NCBI RefSeq assembly: GCF_018320785.1
Contig: NC_054886.1
Coordinates: 10,415,207 to 10,479,206 of the forward strand
DNA from: Cheilinus undulatus
Lineage: Eukaryota > Chordata > Actinopteri > Labriformes > Labridae
DNA length: 64,000 nt
Reading direction: 5' to 3'
Position numbers and translations under genes: made by a program. Below are positions 37,671 to 49,600 of this stretch, piece by piece; the stretch's first letter is position 1; each line of letters begins with the position of its first letter. The notes below the pieces were generated by a model. The model did not search any database. It was given only the letters and a program-made list of their open reading frames with translations, and was not told where the DNA came from.

Positions 37671-40600
37671 TCAGTAGCTGCTCTCATGTCCCGTCAGGAT
37701 GTAGAGGTTACTCAGAGCTGACGGCTCGTCTGTCGGCGTGCTCTGAAGGATAATGTCCCTTTGGAAAGAAAAGCATGAAGGCTTGAATATTAGAGATCAT
37801 CCACAGTTCAACATCATGTGTCAGCTGCTGTATGTACATTTGAGCATTGTCTGGTTAAAAGCAGCAGTAATAGTATTCATCACAGAAAGAGGAAAAAATA
37901 GTACTAATAAAAATATACTAAAACATACACATGACTTATACTTTGTACTGTTTTACAAGTGTTGTATTTTCTAAATGACATAACCATATAAATCTTTTTC
38001 CTACTCTATTACAGTAATCTGAGAATGTGGGATTATCTACAAAATAGAGCATTTTAAGAAATAATCTTGAGCTTTTAACCTTGCCTCTAAAACAGCAACC
38101 AACGTTACCAAATTCATGGTGTAAACTTGTCAAATATATTCTGAAAAAAGCAAATTATTTTTGAGGTAACCTTCTGAATGTATGAAAGTAAAGTTGCTTA
38201 AATAATAGAAGTAAAAATGTTAAAGTCATGGATGAAATTTGTTGAAGAAAACTACCAGAATTACAGAGAAACTTGATGAATTTATGGAGAGAAACTTGTT
38301 ATCTTGTTGTTGAAGAATACTTTTTAAAATTATTATTATTATTTCAATTTATATGAGAAACTTGTTGAATTTGTGGGGGAAAATAGCAAAATATATGGAA
38401 GAAAACCTTTTAAATAAATTAAAGAAACTCATAAGTACTGAATTTATGAGAGAAAACTTGTTAAATTTAAAGAGAGAAACTTGTTGAAAATATTGAAGGA
38501 AAAAATGTTAAATGCATAGACAACTTGATGAATTTATGGAGAAAAACTTGTTATCCTGTTGTAGAAGAAAACTTGCTGAATTTATTAAGGATGATCTATA
38601 GATTTATTTTTGAGGAAATAAAGATTTTAAGTTTGTTGATTTCATACACTGCCTGGCCAAAAAACACAGTCGCCACCAAAAAAAGGTCACACACTCTAAT
38701 ATTTCATTGGACCACCTTTAGCTTTGATTACAGCATGTATTCGATTGTTTCGATAAGCTTCTGCAATGTCACAAGATTTATTTCCATCCAGTGTTGCATT
38801 AATTTTTCACCAAGATCTTGTATTGATGATGGGAGTGTCTGACCACTGCACAAAGCCTTCTCCAGCACATCCCAAAGATTCTCAATGGGGTTAAGGTCTG
38901 GACTCTGTGGTGGCCAATCCATGTGTGAAAATGATGTCTCATGCTCCCTGAACCACTCTTTCACAATTTGAGCCCGATGAATCCTGGCATTGTCATCTTG
39001 GAATATGCCCGTGCCATTAGGGAAGAAAAAATCCATTGATGGAATAACCTGGTCATTCAGTATATTCAGGTAGTCAGCTGACCTCATTCTTTGGACACAT
39101 AATGTTGCAGAACCTAGACCTGACCAACTGCAGCAACCCCAGATCATAGCACTGCCCCCACAGGCTTGTACAGTAGGTACTAGGCATGATGGGTGCATCA
39201 CTTCACCTGCCTCTCTTCTTACCCTGATGTGCCCATCACTCTGGAACAGGGTAAATCTGAACTCATCAGACCACATCACCTTCTTCCATTCCTCCAGAGT
39301 CCAATCTTTATGCTCCCTAGCAAACTGAAGCCTTTTTTGCATGCCAATGATTTGACCCTTCTTAAACAGACTAACATCTTCCCACGACCACAGGATGTGT
39401 CTTTCAACATGGTTGTTAAAGAAATGAAGTTACTCATTGCATCAGCTGGGGTTAAATAACTTGTTGCCAGCTGAAAGATAATCGCCCATGCAGTAACTAT
39501 CCAACAGGAGGCTCGTACCTGTTGCTTAGTTAAATCCAGGTGGTGACTTTTTTTTTTTTGGCCAGGCAGTGTATAAGAAAACTTTTTGAATTTGTTGGGA
39601 TAAATAGCTAAATATATGGAAGGAAACCTTTGAATAAATAAAAGGAAACTTGCTAAAATTATGAAAGTAAATGCTGAACTTAAGAGAGAAAACTTGTTAA
39701 ATTTAAAGAGAGAAATTTGTTGAAATTATTGAAGAAAAATTATAGCATGTATAGACAAAAACTTGATGAATTTACGGTGACGAACACGCTGAAATGATAG
39801 AAGAAAACTTGTTGAATACATAAGTGAAAACTTTTTATATTTTTCATGGTAAACTTGTTTTATTTGTGGACAAAGATGTTCTGAATGTATAGAAAAATGT
39901 TGACCTTCTGGAGAAAATTATATTAAACTTTGTTGCGAAATGTCAGACTTATTGCAGAGAACTTTTTTGTAAAATCCTTTTAAAAAGAAAAGGAGAATTA
40001 ATGGAGAGAAATTTATGGAATAAAACATGCCAAATTGATTGAAAATACAATGGTGAGATAATTTGTATGTTTAATATCTTCTCTATATAATTTGTTTTAC
40101 TCCACTATGACCATAACATCTACTGTAACCCTTATATTTTAGTTTTTACATACCTATTCGTCCCCAAAACTCTAAAGACTCGACTCTCATCAGTGATTTC
40201 TTGAGTTACCTGCAGGAAAACAATCAGATGAGATGTTTAGAAAGGATTTTAAGAAAACCTGAACTCAGCTGGATTTAACTCTTATACCTCGTTTGAGTGG
40301 AAACTCTTCCCTTTTAGACCATGCTTCCAGAACACCAGCACGCTGTCCTGTAAACACACTGACAGGAAAATAAACACACGTTAATAAATCTGTCTGATCA
40401 GGAGTAAATCTGATTTATTAAGTTTATCATCATTTTACCGAGAGTTTCAACGGGGAAGTCAAAGACCATCTCAGCAGCGAGCTCTTTGGACGGAAGTCCT
40501 CGCAGGTTCACGATCTTCACAGTTTCTGTCCAATCAGCATCACAGTGTGTTATAAATCAATGAGGAAGGTAAAAGGATTTGTAACACAAGCAAAGATAAA

Positions 40601-43600
40601 AACACTCACTTTCTAAAGCGATGAGAACCGTGTCTCTGTCCAGTTGTGTCACCTGTGCAGCATTCAGAGCTCCACTGTCTGCACAGAGACAGATGGAGGA
40701 GATTTGAGTAATTTAAGGAGGAATGACAACATTTAAAGCTACAGTAAGTAGAGATTTTGCACTGAAATGTCTGCATTAATAATAAAATGATTACTGTAAA
40801 TTCTCATATAAAGACTAATGTGGGCTGGGTCAGCCGTGGCCTGCATGAACATAAAGGCCTCCTTTAGTAGACCGGGGTACTATCAAAAGTCCGATTTAAA
40901 CATCACAGTTTTTCTGGACTGTACAATACTGATGATCACATGTGAGTCTGCTCAGCTGATTAAACTATTTACTCAGTAAACTACCATTTTGGTTTTATGG
41001 ATAAAATTCACATAATGAAGGAGAAAAGCTGTTAAAGGTGGCTTTCCCATTTAGTGCTGTGACCTATTTTCAAAGTATTCTGGGATCAGTTGCAGTACAT
41101 TTAAGGTCACTTTTAACAGCTTTTCCCCCTCATTTTGTGAAATTCATGCATGAAAACAAAACTTGATTGTCCTTTTAGTAAATATGCCACACGGGAGGCA
41201 GTTTTTAAATGAACAGAGTCCTCAGAGTCCTAATGTGAAGTAAGCTGCAGACGCAGGGAGAGCTGAGCAGCTTCTCCACTCTCATTTTTGATTTTGCTTT
41301 GATTGAGAGCCCCGTGGTGTGTAGAACAAACAAGCAAATGTAATTTCATTCACCCCTTTAATAGCCCAGCGGAGAATACTTTTATTGTGGAGGAATCCAT
41401 CAACCCCTTCAACTACCTCATGGATTTGTGATACGATGTCTGTTTTAGAGTTAGAAAAGAAAAAAATTGAGAAACAGGGATCTGTCAGCAAATTGTATGA
41501 CCACTGGCAACCCCTAACCTCTTATGTTATGTCTGAGCTTTCTAGAACAGGAAGGGCATATTGGAGGGACATATACTTCAGCCAGTATCTGAACGCCAGA
41601 TAGGCCGTATATTTCCATGTAGTCAGGCACAGTGTTTTGTTCTATTTTGGATGTACTTTGCCCAAAGTCCATAAAAAATGCTAAAGTTTAAAGGAGAGCC
41701 CCCTTGTGGAGAAATGAACAAACAGTGTGTTTAAACCAGAGCCCTATGTTTTTTCTGCATATTTTGGGTTCCATTTGTTTTGGGCCAGGTCTAAAAGAGT
41801 GGTACAGCTTTCAAAAAAACTTTAATGTATAAATAAAGAAATACAGCAGTGGATTCTACCTGGTGTAGAGACAGGTGAGCTGTTCAGCTCTATGATATCA
41901 AACTGCAGCTGTTGGCTGACTGGACGTTTCCCATTAGCACAGTCTCTGACTCCGACACACAGCTGAGGAAACTCGTCTGTCACCAAAACCAGCAGCTCAA
42001 AGATCGGCAGAGAGTCTGGGAGCTTGATTGGTATGTGCTGCACATGGAAGAGATGAAATATAAAATGAAAGAGAGATGGAACAGGATGATTCTATGAGGC
42101 AAATAATAACAGAAACTCAGGGCTGATTTGGACCTTCTTAAGCATGAATATTTTCAGTTATTTCCCCCTCTATGGCTGTAATATGTATATTGATGGACTG
42201 TGGATAAAAATGTGACATTTTAGGACATTGTCTTGTGCCTTGATCACCAGTTTTCAAAAAGTTACTAAATGTATGAGAAGAAATACTTGGATAATGGAAG
42301 ACAATTGCTCAATAGGTGGGAAAAAACATGTTGACTTTATCACGGAAGACTTTTTTAATAATGGAAAAACTGCTTGATTTATGGGAGAAAATTTGTTGAA
42401 TATAGGGAAGAAATTATAGATATTTGGAGCAGAAACTAATGCATTCATCACGTTTACTTGTTAAAAAAGTTTTTTTAAGTGTTATGGACCTTCAGATGCA
42501 TGAACTTCTGCAGAGGCTCATACCACAGTAACAGAACCAGACCAGAAGGAACGGCTGCACACAGAAATGTACTGTCCGTGTACGGGTTTCTAGCTGAGAG
42601 AAGAAGAGGAGGAACATCTTATTATTACTCTTTAAAACATGGAGAGGATGTAAAGTTTAACTCTGACCACTTACCTACACTACATCTCCTACAGCCTTTA
42701 GTGTCAGGGATCTTCACTGAGATGGTGAACTTCCTGTGACTGCAAGAGAAAACATGATTCAGATAAACACAAGAGATATTACCTGGGAAAAAAATCAGCT
42801 AAACTCTTTCTGATTCAAGCTGAGGATGTTAAGAGAACCTGAAAGCTTTCCTGACACGCTGAATTATCCACACTGATCTATTTATTGCTTGATCAGAGTA
42901 ATCCCTCTGTTTGATGTGAAAACAATGATCCTGGTGCTGATTCGTTTATTCCTTATCATTATAAATATCCTCTCTGTCCCATGTGAGAAGACTGTTATTA
43001 CCTGGTGCTGATCCTCTCAGTGAAGCGGTTGGTGCTCAGAGACAGACTGCCGTGTTTCTTCTGTAGATGTCCTCTCTGTTCAAACAGACCCGTCAGACTG
43101 TGCGAATAAAGCTGGGACGACTTCCCTGCAGGACGATCAAATGTCTTAGAATGACAGATTAAAGAAAGAGTTTGGTATTTTCTCATCAAATCAACATTAC
43201 ACAGTCTTTCTCACCTGATACGGACATTAACACATTGTTCATGACGTAGAGCCACGTACATCTCTGAGGGAGCAGCTGGGGAAGAGAACAGAAACTTAAT
43301 GTTGGGGTATATTTTCTGATCTCAGGACAACACAGATAGAAGTCCCCATCTCACCTTCTCTAGTGTGTCTTCATGAAGTTCATTGAGGTTCAGTGAGTAG
43401 ATTCCCTCCTCTGCTCCGAGGATGAGGTACTGATCTAAGCAGGAAAACGGTTTAAAAAAAGGAACAAAATCAGCATTTTTCATTTAAATGAGGAAAGGTT
43501 TCATCTGTGATAGCAGAATAAACTGCAGAGTTGTACCTCTTGTTTTGGGTAAAATCCAGGTGACGGCACAGTGGATCTGAAGAGGACAGCCGTTGAAGAC

Positions 43601-43621
43601 TTTAGAGAAACAGGCTCCCAT
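37671..43621 (-). CDS. map4k2: map4k2 citron-homology (CNH) domain exons and stop
   Basis: Twelve exons from [20 protein letters not shown] (43537-43621) to [13 protein letters not shown] and TGA at 37671-37673. Diagnostic CNH segments are [86 protein letters not shown] and [16 protein letters not shown]. The acceptors at 42594-42595 and 40359-40360 were chosen over nearer AG sites because only they keep the frame. The donor after 42490 is GTCCAT, weaker than consensus. The last intron (37759-40153) carries a Tc1 element. Confidence 0.95.
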
Positions 43622-46600
43622 CTACAGAAGAAGAAGAGTGAGTAAACACCAGGGATTTTACAGGGAAACAGTGATCATTCATACTGGAGCTTCTCCATCA
43701 GGACCTGCTACAGCTACTTGTACTGTAACATTTTATAATGCACATAAGTTGCACCAATATCTGCACAAGTCTGGCTACATACTAAACACATTTTGAGCCA
43801 TCTAGAAATCTGTCATCAGACTGACTGGTGCTTCACTAAAACCCTCCACATTAAACCTGTCCATATCAGCCTGTAGGATTGAATGTGAGGAGGCGTTAGT
43901 CATGCTGGTCAGCTCGTATAAAGGTGACATGCTGTTAGGTTTCACACTTACATGGACTTGAGGGGTAGGAGGGAGTCCATGACAGGCAGCCCTCTAGAAA
44001 GGTCAAAGGTTACACATAAAAACACAAGGGATGATAAAGAAATGAACCAAAACCAGAATGTTCCAGATATTATTCATTAGGTCGTTATGATGTTAGCAGA
44101 TCACACCATCCATCAGGTCTGAGATCAATACTCACACAGTCCTCTGTCTTCTTCCTCAGCGTGCTCCACTCAGGCGACAGCGGTGTCTCTCTTTTAGGAG
44201 AGGTTACTGGGGTGACCCTCTTTTTCTCTGCGGTTACAGCGTCCCCTGCAGGTAGACATGAGTTGCTGCAGCGTTGTCTGATGTCCTGTGTGGCCGAGCA
44301 CCTGGATAATACTTTATAAACAGAGAGGAAGAGGGAGGATTTATGAATTCACCTGTAAATATCATTTTTCAGACCTGAAGCCAGTCAGCTCCAGCTCTGT
44401 CAGAGATACAGATAGATCTCTAAAGGAGTGTTATTATGACAGGAAGTACCTGTAGTGGAGGTGGAGTCAGCAGTGACGGCAGCGTCTGGTCCCAGCGTAC
44501 AGCTGGGTCTCATTGTCAGGTCTCTGTCCTCTGAATTTGGACTTAAAGAGCTGAAGGGGGGCAGAGAGGCTGTAGTCGGGCTGAATAGTCCACTCTTCTT
44601 TCCTCCCTGAAAACCAAAAAAAACAGTATAAATCAAGATTTATTTAATTTCAAGGAATTGGGGATGGTGTGGAGCATTAGCAGCTGTGGATCAGTGGAGG
44701 AGAAGGTCATCTCTTAGTTGAAATATCAGAGGTTTGATCCCCAGCTCCTGCAGTCACATGCTGTAATATCTTATATATACTCTACTTCTATTATACCATC
44801 TTTATATAATATTATCATATTAGTTCTATATCACATTGTATTGTGTTGCACCATATAGAACCAAACCATGTCATACTCTAGTATACTGAAGCATGGTCAT
44901 ATCCTGTCCTATTGCATTGTATCGTGTCAAATCACATCATACAAAAATGTATCATATCACATCATATCATATATATCATATGGTACCATATCTTATCATT
45001 TTGTAACGTTTCACATTGTATCATATTGCATCGTATTGCATGTATAATCATTCTTGGCATGTTATGGCATAATATGGTTTTGCATCGTATCAGCGTTTGG
45101 TACAGTAACATTTCATATCCTATTAAATCGCATGGTATCATATGGTATTGTATCGTAATGTTTTACATTGAAATTTTTCATATCGTAGAGTTTCATATCA
45201 CAACATTTTATATTCATGACATTTCATATTGTATCGTACTATCATTGTATGTATTGTATTGTATCATATCGTATTGCATTGTATTGTAACGTTTTATATC
45301 GTAATGTTTCACATCATAACGTTTCATATCGCAATATTTCATATCGTATCGTTTTGTAACGTTTCATATTGTAACGTTTTATATCTTTTTGTATTGTAAC
45401 ATTTCATATCATATTTCACATCATAACATTTCAAATGATAACATGTTATATCGTATTGTATCGTACTACCATTGTATTGTATTGTAATGTTTCATATTCT
45501 AACGTTTCATATTGTATTGTATCATACTATCATTGTATTGTATCGTATTGCATTTCATTGTAATGTTTGTTACGTACGTCCTGGAGTGCTGCATGTCCTC
45601 TCTCTCCCTGGTTCTCTGGTCTCCCTCCTCCCTCTACCTGCGGGCTGCAGCACACCTGAGTGTTATTAGCACTCAGGGTGGAGGAGGGAGAGTATTTAGA
45701 GTGGCAGGGGAGTAGAGCGGAGAGAGCAGAGCTGGGCCAGGCACCCGTGACTCTCATTGGAGAAGCGCGTGAGGAGGTTTGTTTCATTTGTATTTGATTA
45801 ACCTTCTCGTTTTGTTTAGTATGAATTCGTTCAGTTTAACCAAGCGTTTCGTTTCCCGTTCTCCTTTTTCTCCCTCCCCAGGCATGCTTAGATTGCTGGG
45901 TTTTGTTGTTTTAGTTTGGCTGTAGTCGTCGGTAGTCCTGTTTTCTCGTTGTGTTCTTTTCTTGATTAAATAGTTAGTTCTTTTGGTTAGGTAGTTTTAG
46001 TTCGGGGTGGTGGCTGGTCCAATGGCCCACTGCGTGGTCAGCCACGTCCACCACCCTTCTTTTGTTCTTTTTGGCCAACGGCTGCAGCCCTTTTTATTTA
46101 GTTGATTTATTTAACGTTTAATTAATTAATTGACTTGTTTGTTTAAAATAAAGCTTGGATTATTTTGAAACTCAAACCATTTGTCTGTGTCCTTTTATAT
46201 GTTATGGTCTCTTTTGATACGAGCCTTATTTTTCCTGGTTTAAATTAATAATTTTTAAGAGGCCGTAATAATGTTTCATATCATAATGTTACGAATGGTA
46301 TCACAGCGTATCAAGTGTTTCATATCATATTATATAGTATCGCCTGGTATTGTTTTGTATCGTTTTGTATCATCTCATAACATAACATTTCATATTGTAC
46401 TGTGTTATAACATTGATATCATGTAGTGTCATGTCATATCTCACAGTTTTGTTTTATATCATATCAAATTGCCTCATGTAGTTTCTATCATGTCTTATTA
46501 TATTGTGTTGTTGTGTACTGTATTGTATCATTTTGTATCTTATGGTATTATTTATATCATGTTGTAATGACTCACATTAAAAAGCATGGTATCATGTCAT

Positions 46601-49600
46601 AGTGTGCTGTGTTTTATCATATTGCATCAAAACCCCTCATACTGTGTTGAATCATAATATATCATCTGGTACCAGGTCTTACATCTATTTTTTTTACCAC
46701 TTTATACAATTTTATATCATGTTGTTTATAACTGTACCATGCTGTATTGCATCGTATTGTGTCATGCCACATCAAAAAGTATTAGAAACAAAACAAAATA
46801 TTCTACCTGGTTGTCATTATATCATATGTTATAGTTTTGTAAAGCTTCATATCATAACGTATGGTATCATACCATTTGTATCGTGTAGTATTGTATTATA
46901 ATTTATGGGATCTGTTAAATCCAATGAGTTCATATCAAACTTGGCAATGTCATATTGTATCTTATCTTGTCTTTATATATCATACCATATCATACTGTAT
47001 TGTATCATGTAGTATAATATAAAATTCTATAATATTCTGACATATATCACAGCATATAAAATTATATAGTATCATGGTGGCTTGTTTCACTGTGTAGTGT
47101 TTTGAATGGAGTCAGTTCTTGTATGCAACAGCTTCAGTTGTAATGTGACACTCACATCAGTAGATGGCGCCCTCCTAATGGTTAAACTCCTGAAACAGAG
47201 GAAACCAACAGTCTTTAAGACAAAGCAGAACAAAGAATATCATTATAATCTATTAATAAAGAGCACGGAGCATTACAACAACAAGCTGGACAACAGGCAA
47301 ATGCTAAAGATGCTAACAGCAGCACATGAACAAAAACCTGCACAAAAAAGCCAATACAGAAAAAAGCCCACAAAGCTGAGGAGCAGTGGGTTTGTGCTGA
47401 ATGAAGGAGTCTGAGGAGGTTTAGAGATTACAGGAGACACAAACCCACTGACTCCTACTGATTCACATCATCACAGGTGGGATGGGGGCGGGGTCACTGC
47501 TGTTAGACAGGCTGGGATTGGCGGCCGTGACGTGACCTACCTGAGCTGCAGAGCTTGTTCCACACATTCCAACAGACTCCTGCAACAGGAACACCTGCTG
47601 TTTATCCGACTATGGGCCTCAAACACCTCACCTTTATAACGCCTGACCAATCAGCTGAGGCCAAGACCTCTGAGATCCAAATTTACCTGAATTACACTCT
47701 GATGTAACTGTAGCTATACCGTCTAAAACTGGACTAAACATGGCCCATTGAGCAGTCAGCTTTATTTTTAGGCCAGAAAGAGTAGTATCTCAGCAGTTGT
47801 ATGTCTATGAAGACAGAAAAGTGAGTAAATATAGGAATAAAAAAAGTCTTACGGTGAGTTATCTTCATCTCCAGACAGACTCCAGTCATCATCATAAGAG
47901 CTCTGCTGGAAGAGAAACAGAAGCACTGTCTTATTTAGGGATAATTATGGGTAGGTGTAATTATATAATCAGTGCAGAGATCTGAGGGAGCGAAGGAGCA
48001 TTACCAGATCAGGATATGGCTCTGTGACTTTCCTTAGTGGAGGTCTGAACTTCACCTGGTCGACTGAAACAAGAAAACATGATCATTAGGTTTTTAACCT
48101 ATGAGCATTCACATATTTTCATTTTTTCAGACAGAAGGTCGACATATGGAGCAATCCGTGACCTCACATCAACTCTAATGTTGATACTGAACTAAAACTC
48201 TGCTGCACTTAACATCCTGACTTACTTTTCCCACCATATTTTATTGTGAGACAACAGCAGGGACGCTGGGAGCTGGGTGCTCAGAGAAGGTTGTCTGATA
48301 ATGACTCTGAGCTGGACAAATTCCAGTTTTATTAGATAATTTGGATGTTTAGGATTATTGGTATACAACAGTGTATTAGGGCCATTCAAAAGAACAAAGG
48401 GAAAAAAATAAGAGGATATGTTAATTCACACCGAAAAACTCAAAATTTGGGGTTTTAAAGTTGTAAATTTACAGTAAAAATCTATCTCAAATTCGTTAAC
48501 GAAGAATTTACAAAGTTATAAATTTGAAGAAAAAATGATTTTTAAAAGTTTAAAAGTCCTAAATTAACAAGAACCAAAACAAAAATCTTTAGCTTAAAAA
48601 GATGAGAATATACTGAAATGCTTAAGTTTACAAGTTGTTAATTTAGAACAAAAAAATCCAAATCTTTAGGTTTTAAATCATGAGAAAAAAATACAGAATT
48701 GTTGAGTTTAGTCATAAATGTACCAGCAAAAATATTAAGATATTAAAATTAAAAAAGTCAAAACTTAAAAAAACAAAAAACAAAAAACAATTTTAGGTTT
48801 TTTGTACATTTACAAAGGGAGAAACTCAAAATTTTCTAATTTGAAATGTCACACACTTCTTGATTTTTTTTTTTTAATTTTCAGATAAATGAGAACAAAA
48901 ACATTTTTCTGTGTAAGAATTTGTACATTTATGAGGACAAAAACAAAATGGGCAGGATTAAAATTATGTAAATTTAAACAAACAAACAAAAAAATCTAAA
49001 TTGTGAAGTTTAAATAGTCATAAATGTACCAGAATAAAATCTATTAAGATGTTCAAATTAAAAAAGTCAGCGCTATCAACCAAACTTGAAATTGTTACAT
49101 GTAAACTCTTGTTGTACATTTGTAAGAAGAATAACTCAAATTCTTAAAGTGTAAAAGTTGAAAATTCTTGAAATCGTTGTGTCTAAAAACAGGTAAATCC
49201 ATGAGACCAAAACTTAAAATGGATCAATTCGAGATGTTGTTAATTTATGATGAAACAAATAGAAATTTTAGATTCTAAAAAGCTGTAAATATACAGGAAG
49301 GAAATTTTGGTGGCTTTAAAATGTTATTATTTAAAAGAACCAAAACCTTATATAATTTAGAGATTATAAAGCTGAATAAATTCTGGTTTGTGCACAATAA
49401 TATACCAGATGGTGCTGTTTGCCTTTCACAAATCCTGCAGTTAAGAGCATAAATAACTAATTATTGGGACTGATCAATAAAGAAATACTTGTGATTATAG
49501 CCTAGAATCATCCCCAAACTTTGGAGAGGGATTGTGGAAATCTGGAGGGGAAACAACAGCCTGACTGCATTTAGGAGACGACTCTGATCAAACCAGGTTT

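Noticed and set aside
40341-40350. Nearer acceptor (TTTACAG) for the map4k2 exon at 40288-40358
   Set aside because: It breaks the reading phase; the upstream GTCAG at 40359-40360 restores VCLQDS as expected in the family.
42588-42593. Acceptor CTAG at 42590-42591 for the exon 42490-42593
   Set aside because: Gives a wrong frame; using the AG four bases earlier (transcript sense) yields ARNPYT in frame.
44912-45289. Ile/Cys/Tyr/His-rich plus-strand frame in the CATATCGTA array
   Set aside because: Pure translation of simple-sequence repeat.
47106-47414. 102-codon plus-strand frame
   Set aside because: Overlaps the map4k2 34 bp exon antisense and has no domain.
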